NCBI GenBank assembly: GCA_964541225.1 | Contig: CAZIPN010000034.1 | Location: 1 to 19,201 of the forward strand | Direction of reading: 5' to 3' | DNA length: 19,201 nt | Origin: CAZIPN01 sp964541225 | Lineage (GTDB): Bacteria > Actinomycetota > Coriobacteriia > Anaerosomatales > JAAXUF01 | Shown: piece by piece, positions 1 through 8,251 of the stretch | How positions within the stretch are numbered: the stretch's first letter is position 1 | How the letters are laid out: each line of letters opens with the position of its first letter | Notes under the pieces: generated by a model | The model's database searches: none | What the model was told of the DNA's origin: nothing | Seen by the model: the letters and a program-made list of their open reading frames with translations, nothing else | Made by a program: the position numbers and the translations under genes

Positions 1-2
1 GC

Positions 3-2660
3 GTGTATCCGTCTTCGTATCCGAGTTCTTCCGTCGGCGGGTGGCTTGCGCAGGGTGGTCGCGGATTTGGAAGTTTCGAGTACGGCGCGTTCAAGGACAA
101 TGTCGTGTCCGCGCGCGTTGTGCTTCCCACGGGCGAAGTGCGCGTGTTCGCGGGCGACGAACTCGACAACTACGTTGCCGACGCCGAGGGCATCACCGGA
201 ATAATCGTTGAGGTCGAGTTCAGGATCCGGCCGCTCGAAGAAGAAGTCCATCGGCTCATCGCCTTCGCCGACGCCGAGTCTCTCGGCGGAGCTCTCAAAG
301 ACATCGCCGAAGACGAACTGCCGATCTGGTCGATCACGTTTCTGAATCCGGAGTCGATCAGGCTCAAGAAGCGTCTGCCTCGAAGGCATATGCATCCGTA
401 CGAGGTTGAGGCCGCCAAGGACGAATACGAGCCTGACCTTCCCGAGGCGTACCTTGCGGTGATCGCGTATCCTGCAGCGCGGCGCGGCGCGATCGATGCC
501 GCGCTGACGCGCATTGCCACCTCGCACGGAGGCGTCGAGCAATCCGCCGAGGCCGCAGAGCACGAGTGGGAAGAACGAACTGCCCCCATGCGACTCAAGC
601 GAATCGGACCGTCGATCATCCCAACCGAGGTGATCGTTCCACTTGCCGATTTGCCCGCCGTGCTCGCCGAGATCGACGAGAAGGTCAAGCAGCCGTTCGT
701 ACTCGAGGGCATGGCCTCCAAGGGTAATGAGGTCGTACTTCTGGGATTCATCCCGCACGATGAGCGGGCGTTTTCGTTCAACTTCGCGTTCGCGCTCGCG
801 CTCTCTGTTATCCGAATCGCCAAGGCACACGGTGGCCGGGCGTATTCCACGGGTCTGTATTTTCGCAACGAGGCTCAGAACGTGATGGGCGCACAACGGC
901 TTAGGGCTCTTCGTGCGTACAAGCGTGAAGTGGATCCGAGTGACTTGCTGAACCCCGGCAAGGTGATCGGCACCGGCCTCATCAACGCGATCATGAGCCT
1001 GGCAACGACGTTCGAGCCGGTCATCCGGCCATTTGCCAACGCAGCCACTCCGCCCAAAGGGCCGCTGAATCTGTCGCGCGAAGTTCGCGGGATTCCGGGC
1101 GATGTGGCGTTCATGGCGTTTGCCTGCGCTCGCTGCGGGTACTGCGTGTCCACGTGCGACCAATACACGAGCCGTGGGTGGGAGAGTCAATCGCCGAGGG
1201 GCAAGTATGCGTTCATTCGCGACATAGTCCGCGGGAAGCAGGATTGGGATCGCAAGTCCATCGGCACGATCTTGGTGTGCACGACATGCGAGGTGTGCAA
1301 CACGCGCTGCCAGCTCCAGTTGCCCATCGAGCACAACTGGATGGAGATGCGCGGGAAGCTTGTCGAGGTGGACAAGCGCGGGACATTCCCGCCGTTTGAG
1401 ATGATGGCGGCCTCGCTTCGGGCCGAGAACGACATCTGGGCATTCAAGGCCGAGCACCGCGATCGCTGGGTGCCGGAAGACCTGCGTCCCAAGCTCAAGG
1501 ACGAGGGCCCGCTGCTGTACTTCGCCGGTTGCACCGGCTCGGCATGCACGACCGACGTTCCCGAGGCGGCAGTGCGTCTGCTCACCGATGCGGGCTATGA
1601 CCTCGCCTACATGGGCAACGACGAGGCCTGCTGCGGCATCCCAATGAAGATCGCGGGCAAATGGGATCTCTTCGAGCAGATCTACGTGCACAACACCACC
1701 GAGGCGCGGAAGCGCGGGGCGAAGACGATCGTCACCTCATGTCCAGCGTGTGCGTTGGTGTGGAAGGAGCTCTACCCCGAAGTCGCCGCGCAGCGAGGCG
1801 AGACCTACGAGTTCGAGCTCAAACACTACTCCGAACTCGTGGCAGAAGCCCTCGCCGACGGTCGGCTTGAGTTCGACCACGAAGTGAACGCGAAAGTCAC
1901 GTTCCACGACAGCTGCCACATCGGCAGGGCACAAGGCATCTACGAGCCGCCACGCGACATGCTCCGTGCGATGCCGGGCGTCGAGCTGGTGGAGATGGAG
2001 CACAACCGCGAAGAGGGATACTGCTGCGGCTCGGTCCTGACGCTGGTTGGTGAGAAGCAGTACGCGCCAGTGATCGGTGGCGACCGTTTGCAGGAGGCAT
2101 TTGATGTCGGCGTCGACAAGCTCGTGGCCCTCTGCCCCTGCTGTCAAGTGCAGCTCCGCAACTCAGCTCTCAAGAACAACACGCCGATTGAGATCACTGA
2201 CCTCGCGCGATTCGCCGCCGAGGCACGCGGGTATCACATCGCCGACATGACCGATCACTCCATGTACATGTGGGGGTTCTTCGACAAGTTCATCGACCTG
2301 ATGCTGCCCCAGAACATGGCCGAACTCATGACTGCGGTCTTCCCGCAGATGCTCGACGCGATGCCTGCAGGCATGAAGCCGATGATGCTCGGAATGAAGC
2401 ACGTTCCGGGTGGACTGGCCGTAATGCAGCGGATGATGCCCCTCATGTTCCCTGCACTTGCCCCCGGGATTCTCGGCAAGGTCATGCCCGACCTCGTTTC
2501 GGCGGTTGAGGACTATGTTGGTCCGATGCCAGAAGACATGGAAGCGTTGATGCCGGACTTGCTGCCCAAGACGATGGATTCGCTCATGCCGACGTACTTG
2601 CCGCAACTGATTCCGTACCTCACGCCGAAGTTCATCGATTACGTCCGCAACCGTGGGTGA
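3..2660 (+). CDS. FAD-linked oxidase / Fe-S cluster fusion (D-lactate or glycolate dehydrogenase type), 5' truncated
   Basis: Probably oxidises a 2-hydroxyacid such as D-lactate or glycolate, passing electrons from FAD to Fe-S clusters; the substrate cannot be read from sequence. The window begins inside the FAD-binding domain (glycine-rich SVGGWLAQGG near residue 10), so the true start lies upstream. Residues ~90-325 are the FAD-oxidase C-terminal domain, ending LLNPGKVIG. Two ferredoxin-type motifs follow: C375-x2-C378-x2-C381-x3-C385 and C426-x2-C429-x2-C432-x3-C436. Then come two CCG domains of the GlpC/HdrD type (CCG at 543-545 and 674-676, with C510, C580 and C583). GlcD-GlcF fusions of this order are a known family. 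Odd: residues 749-885 form a Met/Pro-rich tail, with 22 Met in 137 residues by my count. A Crp-type regulator gene follows and may control it (inference). Numbering starts at base 3. Confidence 0.88.
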   Translation: MYPSSYPSSSVGGWLAQGGRGFGSFEYGAFKDNVVSARVVLPTGEVRVFAGDELDNYVADAEGITGIIVEVEFRIRPLEEEVHRLIAFADAESLGGALKDIAEDELPIWSITFLNPESIRLKKRLPRRHMHPYEVEAAKDEYEPDLPEAYLAVIAYPAARRGAIDAALTRIATSHGGVEQSAEAAEHEWEERTAPMRLKRIGPSIIPTEVIVPLADLPAVLAEIDEKVKQPFVLEGMASKGNEVVLLGFIPHDERAFSFNFAFALALSVIRIAKAHGGRAYSTGLYFRNEAQNVMGAQRLRALRAYKREVDPSDLLNPGKVIGTGLINAIMSLATTFEPVIRPFANAATPPKGPLNLSREVRGIPGDVAFMAFACARCGYCVSTCDQYTSRGWESQSPRGKYAFIRDIVRGKQDWDRKSIGTILVCTTCEVCNTRCQLQLPIEHNWMEMRGKLVEVDKRGTFPPFEMMAASLRAENDIWAFKAEHRDRWVPEDLRPKLKDEGPLLYFAGCTGSACTTDVPEAAVRLLTDAGYDLAYMGNDEACCGIPMKIAGKWDLFEQIYVHNTTEARKRGAKTIVTSCPACALVWKELYPEVAAQRGETYEFELKHYSELVAEALADGRLEFDHEVNAKVTFHDSCHIGRAQGIYEPPRDMLRAMPGVELVEMEHNREEGYCCGSVLTLVGEKQYAPVIGGDRLQEAFDVGVDKLVALCPCCQVQLRNSALKNNTPIEITDLARFAAEARGYHIADMTDHSMYMWGFFDKFIDLMLPQNMAELMTAVFPQMLDAMPAGMKPMMLGMKHVPGGLAVMQRMMPLMFPALAPGILGKVMPDLVSAVEDYVGPMPEDMEALMPDLLPKTMDSLMPTYLPQLIPYLTPKFIDYVRNRG

Positions 2661-2764
2661 GGCAGGCTAACAGAGACGTACCGCGCGCCTCGATACCGCC
2701 CGATGGTGTTGTCGGCTCGCGATTGCGTCTCAAGTCGTGGTGGGGCACACCCGATATCCACGGT

Positions 2765-3463
2765 ATGAAGACTTTGACTTCCAGAGATCAAGTCATGTCG
2801 CGGCTTGCCAGTATCCCGATGTTCTCCGACCTCTCGCCGGAGAACCTTGTGACTATGGCGCGCATGGTGCAATACCGCCGATACCCCAAAGGCAGCTTCA
2901 TTGTGAACCAGCACGAGGTCGGCACGTGCATGTACTTGCTGGCCTCGGGTCGCGTCAAGGTGTCGCTAGCGAGTCCAGAGGGCAAAGAGCTGGTGCTGAG
3001 CTACCTTGAGGCCCCAGCGCATTTTGGCGAGATGTCGCTTGTGGACTCGCAGACTCGCTCCGCAGATGTCATCGCTATTACTGACGTTGAGCTGTTTGCG
3101 CTTGATGGCAAGGACCTCTCGGCAGCGGTTCAGTTGCAGCCACGGCTCGCGCTGTCCTTGATCGCCACGCTCTCGAGGCGCCTGCGACAGACTATTGGAC
3201 GCCTCGAGGACATGGCATTTCATGACGCAACCCACCGTGTGATGCGCGTAGTTCTCAACGTGGCAACGGCTGGACTTGAGACGCGGGGTGCGCCGGTTAT
3301 CCAGGGAATGACGCACTACGACATCGCAACATTGGCTGGCACATCGCGCGAGACTGCAAGCCGTGTGATCTCGCAGCTGGCGAAGGAAGGCATTCTGACC
3401 ACGAAAGGACGTCGGATCGCCGTGAACTTGGCCGCTTTGAGTGAGAAGCTCTCAAGGGACTGA
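2765..3463 (+). CDS. Crp/Fnr family transcriptional regulator
   Basis: A 232-residue protein, the usual Crp/Fnr length. The N-terminal cyclic-nucleotide-binding beta-barrel spans ~15-125; it has the GE (88-89) and RS (98-99) pair that in CRP contacts the cyclic nucleotide phosphate, so a small nucleotide ligand is possible. The dimer helix is ~128-150 and the winged helix-turn-helix ~150-230, with recognition helix TSRETASRVISQL at 193-205. It lacks the FNR N-terminal cysteine set, so it is not an oxygen-sensing Fe-S FNR. The frame stays open up to a GTG at 2657 that overlaps the upstream stop, but the 36 extra residues look non-domain; I prefer ATG 2765. Another possible start is ATG 2795. 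It lies 104 bp after the dehydrogenase and is closed by a strong terminator. Confidence 0.88.
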   Translation: MKTLTSRDQVMSRLASIPMFSDLSPENLVTMARMVQYRRYPKGSFIVNQHEVGTCMYLLASGRVKVSLASPEGKELVLSYLEAPAHFGEMSLVDSQTRSADVIAITDVELFALDGKDLSAAVQLQPRLALSLIATLSRRLRQTIGRLEDMAFHDATHRVMRVVLNVATAGLETRGAPVIQGMTHYDIATLAGTSRETASRVISQLAKEGILTTKGRRIAVNLAALSEKLSRD

Positions 3464-3486
3464 TGCGTCGCAGCTCCCTCCTTGTT

Positions 3487-3530
3487 GCGTGAGGCGCCGC
3501 GTGGGCAGACGCGGCGCCTCACGCGTTTTC
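3487..3530 (+). terminator. Rho-independent terminator after the Crp-family gene
   Basis: Perfect 15-bp inverted repeat: left arm 3487-3501 (GCGTGAGGCGCCGCG), 8-nt loop 3502-3509, right arm 3510-3524, followed directly by GTTTTC. It lies 24 bp after the regulator stop and separates it from the cytochrome b5-like gene. Confidence 0.85.
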
Positions 3531-3597
3531 CAGACGTTTCGCCGGGGCTCTGTCGGGCACATACGGTATCAACCGACTCACGTATGCAGGAGGACCG

Positions 3598-3828
3598 ATG
3601 AAGGAGTTCACGCTCGAAGAGCTTGCGGACTATGACGGTCGAGACGGCAGGGCTGCCTACGTTGCGTATGAGGGCACCGTCTACGACGTGACGGAGAGCG
3701 CGATGTGGGACGAAGGTGACCACGAGAGTCTGCATCAGGCCGGAGGGGACTTGACCTCGGAGCACGATGAAGCCCCCCACGATGTCTACATCACGGACTT
3801 CCCGGAAGTCGGCACGCTTGCGGGCTGA
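3598..3828 (+). CDS. Small cytochrome b5-like heme/steroid-binding domain protein
   Basis: A 76-residue protein consisting of a single prokaryotic cytochrome b5-like domain. It opens MKEFTLEELADYDG and continues AYVAYEGTVYDVTES, as in the family. The histidines typical of the group are present: H42 and H46 (DHESLHQAG, the counterpart of HPGG) and H61 (APHD); heme ligation by H46 and H61 is an inference from the family. There is no signal peptide or membrane segment, so it is cytoplasmic. The ATG at 3598 has a good ribosome site, GCAGGAGG, at 3585-3592. It is a single-gene unit after the 3487-3530 terminator, and converges on the methyltransferase gene with only 15 bp between stops. Physiological partner unknown; a role in electron transfer or ligand binding is not shown. 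Confidence 0.8.
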   Translation: MKEFTLEELADYDGRDGRAAYVAYEGTVYDVTESAMWDEGDHESLHQAGGDLTSEHDEAPHDVYITDFPEVGTLAG

Positions 3829-3843
3829 ACGCCAGGGATGGGC

Positions 3844-5151
3844 TTAAGCTCGGCGAAAGACGGCTACGGTTTCCACGTGATACGTCTGCGGGAACATGTC
3901 CACCGGCGTGGCACGTTCGAGACCGTAGCCGTTGGCCTGCAAGGACTTCGCGTCGCGTGCGAGTGTCGCCGGGTCGCACGAGACGTAGACAATCGTCTTC
4001 GCACGCGTTGCAGAGGCCGACTCGATGACCTCAGGCGCCAGTCCCGCTCTCGGCGGGTCAATGAGCAGGCCATCTGCGGTGCCGATAGAGGAAAGCTCCC
4101 TGGCCGCATCTCCTCCGATGACATCGGCATACAGTCCAGCGTCGTCAAGGTTGCGACGCAGATCGCGCACGGCGCTGCCCGCGCTCTCTATGGCAAGCAC
4201 CTCACCGGCGACTGCAGAGAGGGGTAGGGTGAACGTTCCCGCACCGGCGTAGACGTCGATGATCCGGTCTTCCTCGCCTGGCGACAGCGCGTCGAGGGCT
4301 AGTGCAACGAGGGTCTCGGCGGCAGGGGTATTGACCTGGAAGAAGCTTGGCGCGGAGATGGTCATGCTGGTGCCTCGCAGCCGCTCGCGCCATGCGCCCT
4401 TGCCAGCGAGGACCTCGACACCCACGCTGTTGCGTTCTTTTTCCGCACCTTTGGTGAGCACACGGACTATGCTCGTGGTCTTGAGCGCCTTGGCCAGGGT
4501 GGTGGCGGCTGCCTGGCGTGGAAATGCGGTCGCCGAGGTCCACAGAGCGACCTCGACATCACGAGTGTGTGCACCAACACGCAGGCCAACGCGCCGGATG
4601 CCCAGATCTTGGGTTCCGGATAGGTACCGCAGTGCGCCGAGAAGAGCACGCGGAGCCTTCGAGTGCGCTGGGGGCAACAGCAGGCAGGATTCGACGGGCA
4701 CGATCTCCTCACTGCCGGCCTTGTGATATCCCAAAGAGAGTCCGCCTGTGCCTGTCGTGGCAACCAGCTCGATCTTGTTGCGATAGCCGTACTCGCGTGA
4801 CGAAGCGACAGTGGTGGCAACGCACTGGTCGGCGTGCTGCATGCCTCCGATGCGCGTCAGGGCGTCGACAACTGCGCGGCGCTTCGCCGCAAGCTGGGCG
4901 TGTGCCGATACGTGCTGCCAGGAGCATCCGCCGCATACCCCGAAATAGGGACATGGCGGCTCAACTCGATCTGGTGACGGTTTGACGACACTCTCGATGC
5001 GCGCCCTTACGTACTTGCCGTGGTCCTCGGCGATCTTGACTTCGACGATGTCACCGGGGCACGCGCCGACGACGAACGCTGTGCGGCCGTCGGGAAGGTG
5101 CGCCACGCCGTCACCGCCATAGGCGAGACTTTCGATCGAGAGTTCCGTCAC
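3844..5151 (-). CDS. TrmA/RlmD-family RNA (uracil-C5)-methyltransferase
   Basis: SAM-dependent methyltransferase that puts a C5 methyl group on a uridine in 23S rRNA or tRNA. Residues 1-55 are a TRAM RNA-binding domain (ESLAYGGDGVAHL). A [4Fe-4S] site of the RlmD kind is visible: C67-x5-C73-x2-C76 plus C156. The Rossmann fold carries the SAM loop DVYAGAGTFTLPL (299-311), QVN (272-274) and DPPRAGL (365-371). The catalytic nucleophile is C392 in SCDPATLARD. At 435 residues it is full length. The start is GTG 5149-5151 with ribosome site AGGAG about 7 nt upstream. The class is certain; which uridine (U747, U1939 or tRNA U54) cannot be decided by eye, so no symbol is given. It is divergent from the pilT-like gene. 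Confidence 0.93.
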   Translation of the reverse strand: MTELSIESLAYGGDGVAHLPDGRTAFVVGACPGDIVEVKIAEDHGKYVRARIESVVKPSPDRVEPPCPYFGVCGGCSWQHVSAHAQLAAKRRAVVDALTRIGGMQHADQCVATTVASSREYGYRNKIELVATTGTGGLSLGYHKAGSEEIVPVESCLLLPPAHSKAPRALLGALRYLSGTQDLGIRRVGLRVGAHTRDVEVALWTSATAFPRQAAATTLAKALKTTSIVRVLTKGAEKERNSVGVEVLAGKGAWRERLRGTSMTISAPSFFQVNTPAAETLVALALDALSPGEEDRIIDVYAGAGTFTLPLSAVAGEVLAIESAGSAVRDLRRNLDDAGLYADVIGGDAARELSSIGTADGLLIDPPRAGLAPEVIESASATRAKTIVYVSCDPATLARDAKSLQANGYGLERATPVDMFPQTYHVETVAVFRRA

Positions 5152-5214
5152 GAGTACTCCTGACGCTCAGGGTATGTGCTAGCCGATGGTACCTCCTACC
5201 AGGTCTCGTAGGGG

Positions 5215-5243
5215 TTGAGTACCTGTACAACGGTGCCGATAAT
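5215..5243 (+). promoter_or_regulatory. Sigma-70-type promoter of the receiver-PilT gene
   Basis: -35 TTGAGT (5215-5220), 17-bp spacer, -10 GATAAT (5238-5243; 5 of 6 matches to TATAAT). The predicted transcription start near 5250 would rule out a TTG start at 5249 and fits translation from GTG 5321 (or ATG 5264). Confidence 0.6.
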
Positions 5244-5320
5244 CAGCGTTGACTGCATACCGCATGGGGGATGAGCTATGCGGAGAGGAACCTGGTAACT
5301 CTCGAGAGGGGCTCTGTCCT

Positions 5321-7162
5321 GTGACTGCCAAGACCGTGCTGATTGTCCATGACGACGCTGAGTTCATTGAGAGGCTCTCGGGTGCGCTTACTGACACTGA
5401 TCCGTCGGTGTCGATCCACAACGCGGTCTCGGGACCTCAGGCGCAAGCGATGATCACACAGTCGATTCCCGACGTGATTGTCGTGGATGCGCAGCTTCTC
5501 GGCGTTGACGGATACGCACTCACCCACATGATCAAGAGCGAGCCATCGACCAAAGAAGTGCCCGTGGTCATCGTGTCGCTTGAGGCTAACGAGGCAGCGG
5601 CGGTGAAGGCTCGGCAGGTCGGGGCCTCTGCGTTGATGTCCTCCGTCGGACAGCTTCAGCTCATCGCATCCAAGATCTTCGGTCTCGCGGAGGCGGCGGC
5701 CGTTCCTGTCGGAGTTGCTGTGGGTGCCGAGCAGACCGCGCCAGTGGCATCAGCGACCGGGGCCGCATCAACACCAGGAACTGCGCCGACACCAGTGCCC
5801 CCACCGACGACAACATCTGCTGCCGAGCCAACACCGGCCCCGGCACCGACACCAGCCCCCGCGCCGCCACATGAGCAGGGTTCCCCAGCCGCACCAGCTG
5901 CGGCTCAGGCATCGGCCGCCGTGCCGTCACCCGGGCCGGAGCCCAGCGGGTACGGGGCGCCTCAGCCGGTAGTACCGGTGCAGCCGACTCCTGCGGCTGG
6001 AGAGGTATCTGCATCCGGGGCGACAGGATCTGCCGTGCGCGAGATGCCATTGGTCAGCAGTGAGCCCGCGGCTTTCTCGCGGGCCGATGACGGGACTCCG
6101 CATCTCGATGATCTGCTCCGCATCATGCTCGAGCGCGGAGGGTCGGACCTGCACATCGCTGTCGGCAGTCCTCCGGGTGTTCGGCAACGTGGCGAGCTGC
6201 TTCCACTCGACAACATGGGGCCGCTCACACCTCGCGACACTATGGAGATGATCTTCAGCGTCCTGTCTGAGGAGCAGAGGAAGCGCTACGAGAATGAGCT
6301 CGAGCTCGACTTCGCCTACAGCATCCCGGGAGTGTCGCGATTTCGGGCCAACGTGTTCCAGCAGCGCAACTCGATGGGGGCCGTGTTCCGCGTCATTCCG
6401 ATCGACATTCCAACTATCGATGACCTCGGTCTGCCAAAGGTATGCACGTATCTGTCTGACAGACCTCGCGGGCTCGTATTGGTTACCGGACCGACCGGCT
6501 CGGGCAAGTCAACGACGCTCGCGGCAATGATCGACCATGTCAATGAGACGCGGCCGTTGCACATCATCACGCTCGAAGATCCGATCGAGTTCATGCATCG
6601 CAACAAGATGTCGTACGTGAACCAGCGCGAGATCGGCGAGGACACGCATTCGTTCGCCGGCGCGCTTCGCCGAGTTCTGCGTCAGGACCCCGACGTCATC
6701 CTCGTCGGTGAGATGCGAGACCTCGAGACGATCAGTGCGGCTATCACCGCAGCCGAGACGGGCCACCTCGTGCTCGCCACGTTGCACACGACGGGTGCTC
6801 CCGAGACCATCGACCGCATTATTGACGTCTTTCCGCCACACCAGCAGCAACAGGTACGCATGCAGGTATCGAACTCGTTGCAAGGTGTGCTGTCTCAGAC
6901 GCTCCTGCGAACGACAGATGGTCGCGGGCGGGTCATGGCCATGGAGATCATGCTTGGCATCCCGGCCATCGGCAACCTCATTCGCGAGGGCAAGACGCAT
7001 CAGATGGAGACGATCATCCAGGGCAGCGGCTCGTTGGGCATGCAGACGCTCGATCAGAGCTTGAAGGCCTTGCTGACTGCGGGGAAGGTTACGTTCGAAG
7101 AGGCGATCGGCAAAGCGAAGAATCCGCGCGAGCTTGCGGGGATGATGGGTCGCAAGATCTAG
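5321..7162 (+). CDS. PilT-like twitching motility ATPase with N-terminal receiver-like domain
   Basis: A 613-residue hexameric ATPase of the type IV pilus retraction (PilT) class. Residues 1-120 resemble a response-regulator receiver: acidic pair D11-D12, phospho-acceptor position D56 (VIVVDAQL) and S86. The conserved Lys before the last loop is replaced (S108 in GASALMSSV), so phosphorylation signalling may be altered. Residues ~128-250 are an Ala/Pro-rich linker. The PilT part starts near 262 (ERGGSDLHI) and has Walker A GPTGSGKST (390-398), Walker B DPDVILVGE (456-464, catalytic E464), the His box around H482 and the C-terminal NLIREGKTHQ retraction motif. I chose GTG 5321 because GAGAGGGG sits 9 nt upstream and the domain begins there; ATG 5264 is in frame. 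No other pilus gene is in the window. Confidence 0.9.
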   Translation: MTAKTVLIVHDDAEFIERLSGALTDTDPSVSIHNAVSGPQAQAMITQSIPDVIVVDAQLLGVDGYALTHMIKSEPSTKEVPVVIVSLEANEAAAVKARQVGASALMSSVGQLQLIASKIFGLAEAAAVPVGVAVGAEQTAPVASATGAASTPGTAPTPVPPPTTTSAAEPTPAPAPTPAPAPPHEQGSPAAPAAAQASAAVPSPGPEPSGYGAPQPVVPVQPTPAAGEVSASGATGSAVREMPLVSSEPAAFSRADDGTPHLDDLLRIMLERGGSDLHIAVGSPPGVRQRGELLPLDNMGPLTPRDTMEMIFSVLSEEQRKRYENELELDFAYSIPGVSRFRANVFQQRNSMGAVFRVIPIDIPTIDDLGLPKVCTYLSDRPRGLVLVTGPTGSGKSTTLAAMIDHVNETRPLHIITLEDPIEFMHRNKMSYVNQREIGEDTHSFAGALRRVLRQDPDVILVGEMRDLETISAAITAAETGHLVLATLHTTGAPETIDRIIDVFPPHQQQQVRMQVSNSLQGVLSQTLLRTTDGRGRVMAMEIMLGIPAIGNLIREGKTHQMETIIQGSGSLGMQTLDQSLKALLTAGKVTFEEAIGKAKNPRELAGMMGRKI

Positions 7163-7552
7163 CGCAGGCGAGGCCTCCGTTTCGGCGATGCGCTACCGAA
7201 GCAGGGGCCTTGATGTGAACCGTGAGGCCAGGCGTTCAAGGAAACAGGCGCGGTGGGAGGCGACGTGCTCCCGCCGCGTTCGCGTGCGTGCGGGAACAGT
7301 CGGTCGAAGGCCTTCCTCGCGTCGTGGCCCAAGGTCGTGCATCATTGCGGGTCAAGATGCGCGTCCAGCCGACTGCGGTTCGACTGCGGAGGACGCGCGA
7401 GCGTTTCTCGGCAGACCGCGGTGCGGCTCGACTGAGGCGCGTGGTGCAGGCAGGCCTCCGCTGGCAGGCCTCGGCCGGCGGGTGGTCGTGCGTCGGGACC
7501 TGCGCGCTTCAAGCAAGCGAGGAATGCTGAGTCTGCGGGCGAAAGGAATCGT
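7163..7552. other. 390-bp intergenic stretch without a credible gene
   Basis: Between the pilT-like and GT2 genes. Open frames here translate to Arg/Pro-rich sequence with no family signature, and the longest runs into the GT2 gene in another frame. I looked for the conserved cores of RNase P RNA, tmRNA and SRP RNA and saw none. A short direct repeat CGACTGCGG occurs at 7370-7378 and 7381-7389. The 3' end carries the ribosome site of the next gene (GAAAGGA, 7541-7547). It could be a long leader, a decayed gene or an unknown structured RNA. Confidence 0.5.
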
Positions 7553-8251
7553 GTGGTCAACGCTGTCTTGCTGCCGGTCTACAACGAGGCTGGCACCGTT
7601 GCGGATGTGCTGAACGCAATCAGAGCGTTCTTCTCCGGGGAGGTCATCGTTGTTGACGACGGATCGAGGGACGAGACTCCGCGCGTGCTGGCGGCACGTG
7701 ACGACATCAGCGTCTTGCACCTGGATCGCAACTGCGGCTACGGATGCGCGCTACGATGCGGCTTTCGTGTTGCGGCAGATCTCGGCGTCGACAATCTCGT
7801 GACCATGGATTGCGACGGGCAGCACGAGCCAACGCATATCGCGCAGTTCCTCTCGGCACTCGAGGATGGCAGCGACATTGTGTCGGGAAGCCGCTACCTG
7901 CCGACGAGCGTGTCGGTTGGCGTGGCGCCGCCACAGCGTCGCGCGATCAACGAGCGGATCACGCGCCTTGTCAACGACGTGACGGGCTGGGGTCTGACGG
8001 ACGCTTTCTGCGGTTTCAAGTCATATCGGGTAGAAGCCTTGAGCAGGATATCGCTGACGGAACCTGGCTACGCGATGCCGCTGGAGCTATGGGCCGAAGC
8101 GTACCGACAGGGTTTGCGAGTGCGCGAGATTCCGGTCGAGCGCATTTACTGCGATCATGACCGATCGTTTGGCCAGGCGCTTGACGATCCGGAGGCACGC
8201 TATGCCTACTACCTGGACGTGTGGAATAGAGCGATCGCGAAGGATCGGTGA
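7553..8251 (+). CDS. Family 2 glycosyltransferase (dolichyl-phosphate-mannose-synthase-like)
   Basis: A 232-residue GT-A fold enzyme expected to move a sugar from a nucleotide donor to a polyprenyl phosphate or other acceptor. It starts with the family hallmark LLPVYNEAGTV, then VVDDGSRD (33-40) for nucleotide binding and the metal-binding DCDGQH (86-91). GSRYLP and the later GLTDAFCGFKSYR segment also match the DPM1/polyprenol-monosaccharide group. There is no transmembrane segment, unlike bacterial GtrB-type enzymes. Start GTG 7553 has AAAGGA 5 nt upstream. Its stop overlaps the next start by four bases (GTGA, 8248-8251), which implies translational coupling with the deacetylase and a shared pathway. 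Sugar and acceptor are unknown. Confidence 0.85.
   Translation: MVNAVLLPVYNEAGTVADVLNAIRAFFSGEVIVVDDGSRDETPRVLAARDDISVLHLDRNCGYGCALRCGFRVAADLGVDNLVTMDCDGQHEPTHIAQFLSALEDGSDIVSGSRYLPTSVSVGVAPPQRRAINERITRLVNDVTGWGLTDAFCGFKSYRVEALSRISLTEPGYAMPLELWAEAYRQGLRVREIPVERIYCDHDRSFGQALDDPEARYAYYLDVWNRAIAKDR

Noticed and set aside
2657..2764. N-terminal extension of the Crp-family protein from GTG 2657
   Set aside because: No ribosome site evident, and the sequence is unlike the Crp family; ATG 2765 gives a normal-length protein.
5161..5320. Cyclic-di-GMP riboswitch before the pilT-like gene
   Set aside because: I looked for the conserved GEMM-type core and tetraloop receptor pattern and did not see it; the leader after the predicted RNA start is only about 70 nt.
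7163..7552. RNase P RNA, tmRNA or SRP RNA in the gap
   Set aside because: None of their conserved core sequences is present by eye.
7188..7613. 141-residue plus-strand open frame in the gap before GT2
   Set aside because: Arg-rich composition without family features, and it overlaps the GT2 gene, whose frame and ribosome site are clear.
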